Position numbers and translations under genes: made by a program. The notes beneath the pieces were generated by a model. The model did no database searches, was not told the origin of the DNA, and saw nothing but the letters and a program-made list of their open reading frames with translations. From positions 62,001 through 126,000 of the forward strand of contig NZ_JOFQ01000014.1 in the NCBI RefSeq assembly GCF_000718305.1: a DNA stretch of 64,000 nucleotides. Reading direction: 5' to 3'. Positions 52,144 to 60,530 of the stretch are shown in pieces; position 1 is the stretch's first letter; each line of letters starts with the position of its first letter. Origin of the DNA: Streptomyces niger. Its GTDB lineage: Bacteria > Actinomycetota > Actinomycetes > Streptomycetales > Streptomycetaceae.

Positions 52144-52401
52144 TCAGGCGCCGAGCTTCTCCTTGATCCACGCGAGCGGCGGGTTGCCCATCGCGTGCTG
52201 CTCGCCGCCGCCCTCGGGGACCACGACGACGGTCGGCACCAGCTGGTTGCCGCCGTTCACGGTCTCCACGTACTTCGCGGACTCGGGGTCCTGCTCGATG
52301 TTGACCTCGGTGTAAGCGATGCCCTCGCGGTCCATCTGGCCCTTGAGCCGACGGCAATATCCGCACCAGGTGGTGCTGTACATCGTGACAGTGCCCGCCA
52401 T
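52144..52401 (-). CDS. mrx1: Mycoredoxin (glutaredoxin-like)
   Basis: An 85-residue thioredoxin-fold protein. The active site is C13-G-Y-C16 in YSTTWCGYCRRLKGQMD, and the cis-Pro loop is NQLVPTVVVVPEGG. Mycoredoxin-1 reduces mycothiol mixed disulfides in actinobacteria. ATG 52401 has AAGGAG about 11 nt upstream. Rv3198A holds the same position next to uvrD2. Confidence 0.93.
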   Translation of the reverse strand: MAGTVTMYSTTWCGYCRRLKGQMDREGIAYTEVNIEQDPESAKYVETVNGGNQLVPTVVVVPEGGGEQHAMGNPPLAWIKEKLGA

Positions 52402-52587
52402 GAGTCTCGCGCTCCTTCTTGCTGCTGCTCGGCTGGGTGGCGGCGGATTGCCGCGACCGCTGTGGTTCAACGCGCACCTACTCCGGACCATTCCCCGGCC
52501 CTTCGGGGCGGGCGCATAAATACGACCACCGGCCGCGGCTGTGGACAGCATTCCCGACCGCCGCCGCGGACCTGGCAGCATGGCGGG

Positions 52588-54858
52588 GTGACAGCAGCAT
52601 CGGACCCCACCCTCTTCCCGCAGGCACCGTCAGCGACGAACTTCCCCGCCGCCCCGGCGGACGCCGACGCGGTGCTGGAAGGGCTCGACCCCGAGCAGCG
52701 TGAGGTCGCCACCGCGCTGCACGGCCCGGTCTGCGTGCTGGCCGGTGCGGGAACGGGCAAGACCCGCGCGATCACCCACCGCATCGCGTACGGCGTCCGC
52801 GCCGGCATCCTCCAGCCGAACACCGTCCTCGCCGTCACTTTCACCAACCGCGCGGCGGGCGAGATGCGCGGCCGGCTGCGTCAGCTCGGTGCGGCCGGCG
52901 TCCAGGCCCGTACGTTCCACTCCGCCGCGCTGCGCCAGCTCCAGTACTTCTGGCCCAAGGCCGTCGGCGGCGAGGTCCCGCGGCTGCTGGAGCGCAAGGT
53001 CCAGCTGGTCGCCGAGGCCGGTGCCCGCTCCGGCATCCGGCTGGACCGCACCGAGCTGCGGGACGTCACCGGCGAGATCGAATGGTCCAAGGTGACCCAG
53101 ACCGTGCCCGCCGACTACCCCGCCGCCGTCGTGAAGGCCACCCGCGAAGCCCCCCGCGACCCCGCCGAGATCGCCCAGATCTACCGCACCTACGAGGACC
53201 TCAAGCGGGATCGCGGGGTCATCGACTTCGAGGACGTACTGCTGCTCACCGTCGGCGTGCTCCAGGAGCGCCCGGACATCGCCGAGCAGGTCCGCGCCCA
53301 GTACCAGCACTTCGTCGTCGACGAGTACCAGGACGTCAGCCCCCTGCAGCAGCGTCTCCTGGACCTGTGGCTCGGCGACCGCGACAGCCTCTGCGTGGTC
53401 GGCGACGCCAGCCAGACGATCTACAGCTTCACCGGCGCCACCCCCGACCACCTGCTGAACTTCCGCACCCGCCACCCCGGTGCGACCGTCGTCAAGCTGG
53501 TCCGCGACTACCGCTCCAGCCCTCAGATCGTCCATCTCGCCAACGGCCTCCTCGCCCAGGCCCGGGGCCGCGCCGCCGAGCACCGCCTGGAGCTGATCTC
53601 CCAGCGCGACGCGGGCCCGGACCCGGTCCACGTCGAGTACGGCGACGAGCCCGCCGAGGCGGAGGGCACCGCGCGCCGCATCCGCGACCTGATCGCCGCC
53701 GGCGTGCCCGCCGGCGAGATAGCCGTCCTCTTCCGGATCAACGCCCAGTCCGAGGTCTACGAGCAGGCGCTGGCCGACGCGGGCGTGCCGTACCAGCTCC
53801 GCGGGGCCGAGCGGTTCTTCGAGCGCCCCGAGGTGCGCGAGGCCGGGCACAAGCTGCGCGCAGCGGCCCGCTTCGGGGGGAACGACGCGCTGCTGGACGA
53901 CGCCCAGGACCTGCCCTCCGAGGTGCGGGCCGTACTGAGCGAGATGGGCTGGGGCGACCTGCCGCCGGCAGGGTCGGGCGCCGTGCGCGACCGCTGGGAG
54001 TCGCTGGCCGCCCTGGTCCGGCTCGCCGAGGACTTCGCCAAGGCGCGTCCCGAGGCCACCCTCGCCGACCTGGTCACCGAGCTGGACGAGCGGGCCGGTG
54101 CCCAGCACGCCCCGACGGTCGACGGTGTGACGCTCGCCTCACTGCACGCCGCCAAGGGCCTGGAGTGGGACGCGGTCTTCCTGGTCGGCCTCACCGACGG
54201 CATGCTGCCGATCACGTACGCGAAGACGGACGAGCAGCTGGAGGAGGAGCGCCGCCTGCTGTACGTCGGCATCACCCGCGCGCGGCGCCACCTGAGCCTC
54301 TCGTGGGCCCTCTCGCGCTCTCCCGGCGGCCGCGCCCACCGGAGCCCGAGCCGCTTCCTGAAGGGCCTGCGGCCGGGCTCAGGGACCGCGGGGCACCGCT
54401 CGCCCGGCGGGGGCGGCGGCATCGAGCGCGGCATCGGCGGCACGGCTGCCGCCCGGGGCGAGGAACGCGAGTCGGTCCGCCGCAAGCGGCGCGGTCCGAT
54501 CCGCTGCCGGGTGTGCGGCCGGGTGCTCTCCGACGGCGGCGAGATCAAGCTGATGCGCTGCGAGGACTGCCCCTCCGAGCTGGACGAGGGGCTGTACGAA
54601 CGGCTGCGGGACTGGCGTGAGGCGCAGGCCGCCGCGCTGGGCCAGCCGGCATTCTGCGTCTTCACCGACAAGACGCTCATGGCGATTGCCGAGGCGGTTC
54701 CGGGAACCGAACAGGAGCTGGCGGGCATCCCTGGAGTAGTGAGGCGCAAGCTCGGCAGATTCGGTGCCGACGTCCTGGCCCTGTGCGCGGGGGAAGAACT
54801 CCCGGGTGGAGAACTCGTGGCGGGCCGGGCCGAAGGTGACGAGGACGCTGCGGAATGA
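52588..54858 (+). CDS. uvrD2: ATP-dependent DNA helicase UvrD2 (with HRDC domain)
   Basis: Protein of 756 residues. Walker A GAGTGKTR at about residue 53, VVDEYQDVSPLQ, GDASQTIYSFTGA, LHAAKGLEW and VGITRARRHLSLSW define a superfamily 1A helicase. A four-Cys motif, CRVCG...CEDCP (about 639-662), links the motor to a C-terminal HRDC domain (about 670-735, ending LGRFGADVLALC). Tetracysteine plus HRDC is the hallmark of actinobacterial UvrD2. GTG 52588 lies six bases after CAGCAT without a Shine-Dalgarno, so it may be leaderless. It is divergent from mycoredoxin. Confidence 0.94.
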   Translation: MTAASDPTLFPQAPSATNFPAAPADADAVLEGLDPEQREVATALHGPVCVLAGAGTGKTRAITHRIAYGVRAGILQPNTVLAVTFTNRAAGEMRGRLRQLGAAGVQARTFHSAALRQLQYFWPKAVGGEVPRLLERKVQLVAEAGARSGIRLDRTELRDVTGEIEWSKVTQTVPADYPAAVVKATREAPRDPAEIAQIYRTYEDLKRDRGVIDFEDVLLLTVGVLQERPDIAEQVRAQYQHFVVDEYQDVSPLQQRLLDLWLGDRDSLCVVGDASQTIYSFTGATPDHLLNFRTRHPGATVVKLVRDYRSSPQIVHLANGLLAQARGRAAEHRLELISQRDAGPDPVHVEYGDEPAEAEGTARRIRDLIAAGVPAGEIAVLFRINAQSEVYEQALADAGVPYQLRGAERFFERPEVREAGHKLRAAARFGGNDALLDDAQDLPSEVRAVLSEMGWGDLPPAGSGAVRDRWESLAALVRLAEDFAKARPEATLADLVTELDERAGAQHAPTVDGVTLASLHAAKGLEWDAVFLVGLTDGMLPITYAKTDEQLEEERRLLYVGITRARRHLSLSWALSRSPGGRAHRSPSRFLKGLRPGSGTAGHRSPGGGGGIERGIGGTAAARGEERESVRRKRRGPIRCRVCGRVLSDGGEIKLMRCEDCPSELDEGLYERLRDWREAQAAALGQPAFCVFTDKTLMAIAEAVPGTEQELAGIPGVVRRKLGRFGADVLALCAGEELPGGELVAGRAEGDEDAAE

Positions 54859-54900
54859 AGGCTTCCGGAGAACGTCTCCGATGACGCGGAAAAGTCGTCG

Positions 54901-54940
54901 GAAAAATAGTTTGCGCGCGCGGAGCGCATCCCCATAGCCT
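54901..54940 (+). promoter_or_regulatory. Candidate WhiB7-autoregulated promoter
   Basis: An A-rich box GAAAAATAG (54901-54909) lies directly before TTGCGC (54911-54916), then 18 bases and TAGCCT (54935-54940). An A/T-rich patch abutting the -35 is the signature of promoters activated by WhiB7 through its AT-hook. Transcription would begin near 54947, giving a leader of about 600 nt ahead of the whiB7 coding region. Confidence 0.7.
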
Positions 54941-55051
54941 TCGGAAGCACGGAGACAACGGGCCTTCCGAGAACCGTTGGATTCGTGCTGTACTGAACAA
55001 CCTGGACCGGTTCGCACCGGCCCCCGAAGACGCCGAAAGGAGGCGAGACCA

Positions 55052-55399
55052 GTGATCAGCTTCATCGAGACCCAGAAAATGACCGATCTCTCGGTCGTCG
55101 CCACCTGCCCGCTCGGCTCTTCGCTCCGTGGCACCGGTCTGTCCGGAGCCGGCCTGTCCGGTTCCGTCCGCCTGTCCGGCGTCGCGGCCGCGCGTCCCGC
55201 GTCCCTCGCGATTCTTCCGATTCGCGAGCGCAGCGAGCGACCGACCAAGGCACCTGAGGTAGCAGCAGCGGCGAATGCACATGCCTTTGCGGCGGCCAAT
55301 GGTGCCGAATCCCGGACGCAGTACGCCACGACCCAGTACACGCAGCAGAACGACATGTGGGCCTTCCGCGGGCTCGAACCCTGGAGTGATCCAGCCTGA
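55052..55399 (+). CDS. Leader ORF of whiB7/wblC, 115 residues
   Basis: GTG 55052 is preceded by a strong AAAGGAGG at 8 nt. The product starts MISFIETQKMTDLSVVATCP, continues with SLRGTGLSGAGLSGSVRLSG repeats and ends in QNDMWAFRGLEPWSDPA. It lies entirely in the predicted whiB7 leader. The stop codon sits in a small hairpin (55396-55412), 27 bases before a terminator. In other actinobacteria, translation of a leader ORF couples ribosome stalling by antibiotics to whiB7 expression, so the act of translation rather than the peptide is probably what matters. I see no enzymatic motif. Confidence 0.75.
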   Translation: MISFIETQKMTDLSVVATCPLGSSLRGTGLSGAGLSGSVRLSGVAAARPASLAILPIRERSERPTKAPEVAAAANAHAFAAANGAESRTQYATTQYTQQNDMWAFRGLEPWSDPA

Positions 55400-55425
55400 T
55401 CGGCGAGATCAGGTCGGCACCTTCC

Positions 55426-55471
55426 AGGGCCGCGGAACCCACACCGGGATCCGCGGCCCTTTTGTTTGTCC
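55426..55471 (+). terminator. Intrinsic terminator/attenuator in the whiB7 leader
   Basis: AGGGCCGCGGA (55426-55436), 13-base loop, TCCGCGGCCCT (55450-55460), followed by TTTTGTTTGTCC. It is the only hairpin I found in the window with a clear U-tract. It lies between the leader ORF and whiB7, where transcriptional attenuation would act. Two small hairpins (55381-55394 and 55396-55412) precede it. Confidence 0.85.
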
Positions 55472-55544
55472 TTCGCAGCCGGCGGAGGGCGCCATACGAC
55501 AGCCCAGCCACGAGCCGGGCCGAACAGACGAGGAACACACCACC

Positions 55545-55898
55545 GTGCAACTCCAGACGCACACCCCGTCCGTCGCCACCGACCTGATTCCTCCGCCCGA
55601 CCCCCAGGAGAACTCCTTGCTGCCCCTCACCGAGCTCGACGACGAGATCGACCGCCTCGGCGCCGCCGTCCCGTGTCGCACCTACGACCCGGAGGTCTTC
55701 TTCGCCGAGTCCCCGGCCGACGTCGAGTACGCCAAGTCGCTGTGCCAGACCTGCCCGGTGCGCGAGGCCTGCCTGGCCGGCGCCAAGGACCGCCGTGAGC
55801 CCTGGGGTGTCTGGGGCGGCGAGCTGTTCGTCCAGGGCGTCGTCGTCCCCCGGAAGCGCCCGCGTGGCCGTCCGCGCAAGAACCCGGTCGCGGCATGA
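55545..55898 (+). CDS. wblC: WhiB7/WblC iron-sulfur transcription factor
   Basis: Protein of 117 residues. The four Fe-S cysteines are C44, C67, C70 and C76 (C-x22-CxxC-x5-C), followed by GVWGGE and a C-terminal AT-hook RPRGRPRKN (residues 105-113). This is the WhiB7 type, which binds the housekeeping sigma factor and activates intrinsic antibiotic-resistance genes. GTG 55545 has ACGAGGAA about 11 nt upstream. The stop overlaps the next start (ATGA). Rv3197A is the counterpart. Confidence 0.95.
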   Translation: MQLQTHTPSVATDLIPPPDPQENSLLPLTELDDEIDRLGAAVPCRTYDPEVFFAESPADVEYAKSLCQTCPVREACLAGAKDRREPWGVWGGELFVQGVVVPRKRPRGRPRKNPVAA

Positions 55899-56212
55899 AC
55901 ACCATCGGCACAGGAACGATCGACCGTCCCGCCACCCGGGACCCCCAGAAGCAGGACCCGACGATGAACCCATCCCTCACCGACATGCCCACCCCCGCGA
56001 ACTCCGGCGCGAACGAGCGTCGCCAGAACAGGACCCGCGAAATGCAACTCATCCCAGAAGCCCTGGCTCGCGCGCATATCCATGAGAGGTTGCGCGAGGC
56101 CGAGCGGGACCGCAGAGCCCACCGGCTCGCCACGGCCCGCCGTATGCAGCGGCGCGCCGAACGTGTCTCCCTCCGCGCCCGCCGCGCCCTCGCCATGGCC
56201 GTCATGCAGTGA
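55895..56212 (+). CDS. Basic hypothetical protein coupled to whiB7
   Basis: Protein of 105 residues whose ATG overlaps the whiB7 stop. The N-terminal half is disordered (Thr/Pro/Asn-rich); the C-terminal half is one long, very Arg-rich helix (ARAHIHERLREAERDRRAHR onward). It has no known motif. Translational coupling means it is made whenever WhiB7 is made, so it may belong to the resistance response. It could bind RNA or ribosomes given its charge, but this is speculation. Confidence 0.75.
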   Translation: MNTIGTGTIDRPATRDPQKQDPTMNPSLTDMPTPANSGANERRQNRTREMQLIPEALARAHIHERLREAERDRRAHRLATARRMQRRAERVSLRARRALAMAVMQ

Positions 56213-56512
56213 CCGTCCCCGAACCGTTCGATCCATAGCGCGCCCCACGCCTTCCCGGGCGGTGCGGCGCGCTATGCGCTTTTCGCGCGGCGGGAGGGGA
56301 GGGCGGTCGGGGCGCGGGAGCGGAAAGCGCGATACGTGCGCCGGGGCCGCCGTTTTCGTGCACCCGTTGGATGACACATGCGCCCGATGGTCGAACTGTG
56401 CGCCGGGTCGACCGGGCCGTGCGCCGGAAAGGCGGACCCGTGCTCCGACACGATCCGCATTACCAGTGCCTTCTGTACGTATTGTCGGCCTTGGCGGAGA
56501 TATCGTCGGGCA
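56213..56512. other. Intergenic region after the whiB7 operon
   Basis: This 300-base gap holds no convincing gene. It includes GCGCGCTATGCGC and a G-rich tract (GGGAGGGGAGGGCGG at 56290-56304). The last 40 bases contain the promoter of the next gene. Confidence 0.4.
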
Positions 56513-56821
56513 GTGGACGACGATACGCATGAGCGGGCGGAGTTGACCGGCACCACCGACCGGGAGGGCGGCACCCTCAGAACCGACGCACACCCCCGAA
56601 CGACGGGCCCGCACGTCGGGACGCACCTCGCGCCCGACAGCGGCGAAACGTTTGGACCTGACGAGACCACGGTCTGTGCCCGTTGCGGCGTGGTGGCCGA
56701 GGGCGCGCCGGCGACCTGGACCTGTTCCGTCGAGAACAGCACCCGCCGTTACTTCTGTGATACCTGTGCCCGGACCCACCTCCGTGCCATCGAATCCCGC
56801 CTGGACTCGGCCTGGTGGTAA
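56513..56821 (+). CDS. Small zinc-finger-like protein, 102 residues
   Basis: The N-terminal 50 residues are hydrophilic. The C-terminal half has two CxxC knuckles, CARCG and CDTCA, plus a lone Cys (WTCSVEN), arranged like a treble-clef or ribbon zinc site: TTVCARCGVVAEGAPATWTC, then RRYFCDTCARTHLRAIE. TATCGT (56501-56506) ends six bases before GTG 56513 without a Shine-Dalgarno, so it is probably leaderless. Function unknown; conserved at this place in Streptomyces as far as I recall. Confidence 0.78.
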   Translation: MDDDTHERAELTGTTDREGGTLRTDAHPRTTGPHVGTHLAPDSGETFGPDETTVCARCGVVAEGAPATWTCSVENSTRRYFCDTCARTHLRAIESRLDSAWW

Positions 56822-57226
56822 CCCCGCTCCCCCTGTCAGGCAGACGGCAGGGGCGTGCAGCGGAGCCCTTGCCCAGGGCGATCGGCCGGGGCGGGGAGCG
56901 GCGCAGGCGCTCCGGAACGGCGGTGCGATGCCGCTCCCCGAAGGCCACTTGGTACGGAGCCGTCGGCCCCCGTGCCGCCACGACCATGCCCCGCACCCAC
57001 CGTTTCGTGGTGCGCTTTACCTCACACGCCTTCCTGGGGTCGCTCAGAGGCGTCGCTCCGGTCGCTTGGAGGCATTGCTCCGGCTTGCGCATGCTGGGGC
57101 ACTGCTCCGGCTTCCGCAGGCTGACGGCCGGAGCGTTGTGCCACGAGGCGCCGCCCGCACGGTGACCACCAGGACGGGGCGAGCGAAGGTCGGTGCAGTG
57201 TGATGCGGAGCGAGCGGTGAGGCGGC
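56822..57226. other. 405-bp intergenic region with degenerate tandem repeats
   Basis: Between convergent genes. Two 27-base units, GGCATTGCTCCGGCTTGCGC... and GGCACTGCTCCGGCTTCCGC... (57071-57097 and 57098-57124), are preceded by a shorter relative at 57049-57070. No coding frame has a ribosome site or family resemblance. No clear terminator hairpin was found by eye. Confidence 0.5.
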
Positions 57227-58687
57227 TCAGGCGGATGATTCCTCGGCGGTGTCTTCTTCTTCCTCCTCCTTCGTGGCCTCGAGGTTGGTGTCGCGGGTGG
57301 TCTGGGCGGGGAGCGGGGCGTACTCGGGATCCGGCACGGGGACCGGGGCGGGGTGAACGAAACCCGGGAGCCAGGTGATGAGTTCGTCCCGGAGCCGGAC
57401 CGTCGCGCCCAGCTGACACAGGACCCCGATCGTGCTCAGCGTCACCCGGTGTATGAGGAGGTACGACGGCGGGAGGTTCAGCTGCTTGCCCAGCTGGTGG
57501 GCGGGGGAGCGGGGATCGGCGATCCGGGCGGCCTGGTTGCGCATCCAGCCGCGGGTGAAGGTGAACTCCTCGGCCTGGGCCGGCTCGATGATCGGAAGCA
57601 GGTAGTTCAGCACCGCGTCCGGCTCCAGCTCGATGGAGTCCTTGACGAACCCCTCCTCGCACAGCAGCTCATAGACGTCATCCGCCCGGTCGTCCAGCGT
57701 CATGCGCAGCGACGTACCGATCGTGGGCGGCAGCCCGTCGGGCAGCCGGTCGACCGTTCCGAAGTCCAGCACCCCCAGCCGCCACTCCTCCGGAGGGCCG
57801 TCGGGCGCGTCACCGGTCAACAGACGGAAGTTGCCGGGATGCGGGTCGGCGTGCAGCAGGCCCGTACGGGCGGTGCCGGCGAAGAGGAAGCGGGCCAGCA
57901 GCTGGCCGGCACGGTTCCGCTGTTCGGGCGTGCCGTGCGAGATGATCTGGGAAAGCGGGATTCCCTCCATCCACTCCGTGACCAGCACCTCGTCACCTTG
58001 ATGGACGACGGCCGGCACGACGACGTCCGGGTCGCCGGCGAACTCCTCGGCGTACGTGCGCTGGGCCGCCGCCTCCAGGGCGTAGTCCAACTCCTCCGAG
58101 ACCCGGTCGCGCAACTCGGTGATCAGCGGCTTGACGTCCATGCCGGGCACCAGCGGGCCCAGTAGGCGGGCGAACCGTCCCAGTTGGGCGAGGTCGGAGA
58201 GCAACGCCTCGCCGGCGCCCGGGTACTGCACCTTCACCGCGACCTCGCGGCCGTCGTGCCAGATCGCCCGGTGCACCTGCCCGATCGACGCCGCGGCCGA
58301 GGGCTTGTCGTCGAACTGCGCGAACAGCTCCCGCCAGTTTTCGCCCAGGCGCTGGGCGAGGACCGTGTGGACGGTGGCGGAGGGCAGCGGTGGGGCCGCC
58401 TCCTGCAGCTTGGTCAACGCGGCGCGGTAGGGTCCGGCGATCTCCTCCGGCAGCGCCGATTCAAACACCGACAGCGCCTGCCCGAACTTCATGGCGCCGC
58501 CCTTGAGCTGGCCCAGCGTCGCGAACAGCTGCTCGGCGGTGCGTTGCTGGAGCTCGGTGGCGATCATCTCCGCCGGCCGTCCACCGATGCGCTTGCCCAG
58601 ACCGAGTGCGGTACGCCCGGCGAAGCCCAGGGGGAGGGCGGCGAGCTTGGCCGTCCGCACGACGGCCTTGCGCGGCAGATCAGACAT
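57227..58687 (-). CDS. ABC1/UbiB-type atypical kinase
   Basis: Protein of 486 residues. The UbiB-family features are clear: KxGQ motif in GGAMKFGQALS, Ala-rich loop AAASIGQVHRA, VAVKVQYPG, catalytic HADPHPGNF and metal-binding LDFGTVDRLPDG. The C-terminal tail is acidic (KEEEEEDTAEE). Such proteins bind ATP and act in lipid or quinone metabolism; the mycobacterial homologue Rv3197 beside whiB7 has been linked to macrolide tolerance. ATG 58687 has GGGAGGA 9 nt upstream. Confidence 0.9.
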   Translation of the reverse strand: MSDLPRKAVVRTAKLAALPLGFAGRTALGLGKRIGGRPAEMIATELQQRTAEQLFATLGQLKGGAMKFGQALSVFESALPEEIAGPYRAALTKLQEAAPPLPSATVHTVLAQRLGENWRELFAQFDDKPSAAASIGQVHRAIWHDGREVAVKVQYPGAGEALLSDLAQLGRFARLLGPLVPGMDVKPLITELRDRVSEELDYALEAAAQRTYAEEFAGDPDVVVPAVVHQGDEVLVTEWMEGIPLSQIISHGTPEQRNRAGQLLARFLFAGTARTGLLHADPHPGNFRLLTGDAPDGPPEEWRLGVLDFGTVDRLPDGLPPTIGTSLRMTLDDRADDVYELLCEEGFVKDSIELEPDAVLNYLLPIIEPAQAEEFTFTRGWMRNQAARIADPRSPAHQLGKQLNLPPSYLLIHRVTLSTIGVLCQLGATVRLRDELITWLPGFVHPAPVPVPDPEYAPLPAQTTRDTNLEATKEEEEEDTAEESSA

Positions 58688-58775
58688 GTGCGCGTCCTCC
58701 CAAGGTCCCCGCTCCGGCGGGGCGCGTCGTTCCCACGTGTCAGGTCAGTGCTCGGATCAATCGGATCGGTTGAAC

Positions 58776-58807
58776 GGGGTGAAGGGGGGTGAAGGGGGTG
58801 AAGGGGG
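58776..58807 (+). repeat. GGGGTGAA tandem repeat, potential G-quadruplex
   Basis: Four runs of 4-6 G (58776-58779, 58784-58789, 58794-58798, 58803-58807) separated by TGAA. The repeat meets the simple G-quadruplex pattern on the plus strand. It lies 90-120 bases upstream of the ABC1 gene start, between that gene and the ThiF-like gene. Confidence 0.75.
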
Positions 58808-58929
58808 TGCATCGGTCGACCGGGGCGAGCCGGCGGAGCCGATCGGTCGGTCGAGGGACGACGGCGGGCTCGTCGGGTCGGTGTCGTGCCGCCATGCTTC
58901 CCTCCCACTCGCTCCGGTCCCCTGTGGGG

Positions 58930-60228
58930 TTACTCGGTCATTGTTGCGCGTCGGGGACGAGGATCCGAGGCGGCTGCGGTGGTAGAGGAGCGCGCCGCGC
59001 CACAGGCGCACTCGGGATGCGCCTCGATCCGATCGATGTCCCAGCTCGTACAGGGGAGCGCAAGCTCCGTCCGTGCGCCCGTACAGGGTGGCAGATACCC
59101 GTCGAGGAAGGTCAGGACCTGTGTCGCGGCGAGCCCTGCCACCGTCGTCGCCAGCGCCGCGTCACACGCGGGTACGGCCGGGGCGACGCGGCCGGAACGC
59201 CACTGGGCCAGCAGCCGGGGCCAGGCCGGCTCGGCCTCCGTACGGCGCAACTCCCAGCAGCCGGCGCAGGCCGTGTCACCAGGGAGCACCAGGGGCCCCA
59301 CCACGCCGGTCGCCTCGATCACGCCTGCGTACAGATGCGGTATGCCGGAGGTGAGGAGCGGCTCGACGAGCCGGGGATCGGGGGCGTAGGCGGCCAGACC
59401 GTCGCGCGGCGCGAGCACCGTGAGGGCGAGGACCGGCTCGTTCGGCACAGGTCGGGGGGAACCGGCAGGTCGAGGGGGCGCGGCAGGCCGGGCGGGGCGG
59501 ACGGCCGGCGCGGTTCCGGGCGGCTCGGCTGCGGGGGACGAGCGGGGGCGCTTGGTCCATGGGGAGCATGCGTTGACCAGATGTCGCGCGGAGACGTCCC
59601 GGCGGGTGCCGACGCGGTCGGCGGAGAAGCCGGCGGGCAGCACGTCCCACGGTTCGACCCGGCCGCCGTCCAGCACTTCCACGTGCCCGACGCCCGCCGC
59701 GGAGAGCAGCGCCGCGATCGACGCGCCCACCCGGCCGGTACCGCGCACGCGGACCCGCGCCGAGCGGCGTGCCCACATCCGTGCGTCCGCACCCGTCCTG
59801 TCGCGATGGTGTACCGACAGCCCGGCCAGGTCCGGGCGTAACCGGTCGAACGCGGGGAGGTCGGTGGGGAGCGTTTCGTCGGCCGGTGGGTCGGACGCAG
59901 GGGTAGGGGTGTTCAGGAGTCCGGCCTTGTCCAGTCGGCTCACGACCTCCCTGGTGTGCTCAGGGGGAAGCTGCAGCGCGGAAGTGGCCTCGCGTTCCAA
60001 CTGCTCCATGCTGCGGGTGCCGTCGAGCAGACTCAGCAGGCTGCCGGTCGCACTGTCCACCGGCCCCAGCACCAGGGAATGGGCGGGGGCGACGCCGAAG
60101 CGCACGGTGGACCTGTCCCGCCAGCCGCGCCGCAGGGCCGGCTTGATCATCGGACGTGGACCGGGGCGGGGAGCCGGACGCGAGGGGGGAGGAGAAGGGG
60201 CTGGCGTGGTCTGGTGTGGGTGTCGCAT
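58930..60228 (-). CDS. ThiF/E1-like adenylyltransferase family protein
   Basis: Protein of 432 residues. An N-terminal winged-helix-like part (SATGSLLSLLDGTRSMEQLE, REVVSRLDKAGLL) resembles leader-binding domains of peptide-modifying E1-like proteins. A Rossmann domain follows (VRVRGTGRVGASIAALLSAA, then VGHVEVLDGGRVEPWDV), with zinc knuckles CAGC and CACG. The Asn/Arg-Gln residues of active E1 enzymes are not evident, so adenylation is doubtful. A Pro/Arg-rich insert (about 235-265) interrupts the domain. ATG 60228 has GGGGGA 5 nt upstream; ATG 60150 (MIKPALRRGW) is an alternative. Rv3196 is the likely counterpart. Confidence 0.8.
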   Translation of the reverse strand: MRHPHQTTPAPSPPPSRPAPRPGPRPMIKPALRRGWRDRSTVRFGVAPAHSLVLGPVDSATGSLLSLLDGTRSMEQLEREATSALQLPPEHTREVVSRLDKAGLLNTPTPASDPPADETLPTDLPAFDRLRPDLAGLSVHHRDRTGADARMWARRSARVRVRGTGRVGASIAALLSAAGVGHVEVLDGGRVEPWDVLPAGFSADRVGTRRDVSARHLVNACSPWTKRPRSSPAAEPPGTAPAVRPARPAAPPRPAGSPRPVPNEPVLALTVLAPRDGLAAYAPDPRLVEPLLTSGIPHLYAGVIEATGVVGPLVLPGDTACAGCWELRRTEAEPAWPRLLAQWRSGRVAPAVPACDAALATTVAGLAATQVLTFLDGYLPPCTGARTELALPCTSWDIDRIEAHPECACGAARSSTTAAASDPRPRRATMTE

Positions 60229-60530
60229 GTCGTCCCCCGTTGGTGTGGTGCTGGTCGGTGCATGACCGGGCGGTGGTGCCGTGCGACGCGGGACTCACTG
60301 AGCTCTGTGCCGGTCGTTCGCTGAGGCCCGGATCCGTCGCACGGATCGAGCATGCGGCAGGAGCCGGTACCGGCATCCGGACTTATCCACAGGTGGCGGA
60401 GTTAGTCGTATGAACGCCGAGCGTCTCTGTGTACCAGTGCCGGGCGCTCGCGTACTCGTCATGGAGGGATTCGCCGGCAACCCGGCTCGGGGACGGGACT
60501 TCGCCCGCCGCCAACAGGTAACGTCGGGGC
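60229..60530. other. Divergent promoter region of the ThiF-like and metallopeptidase genes
   Basis: About 300 bases without a supported gene. It includes TTATCCACA (60383-60391), identical to the E. coli DnaA-box consensus but isolated. TAACGT (60519-60524) is the presumed -10 of the right-hand gene. Confidence 0.45.

Noticed and set aside
60383..60391. TTATCCACA, a perfect E. coli-type DnaA box
   Set aside because: It is single, Streptomyces boxes usually read TTGTCCACA, and there is no cluster or replication gene nearby; chance or a local regulatory site is more likely.
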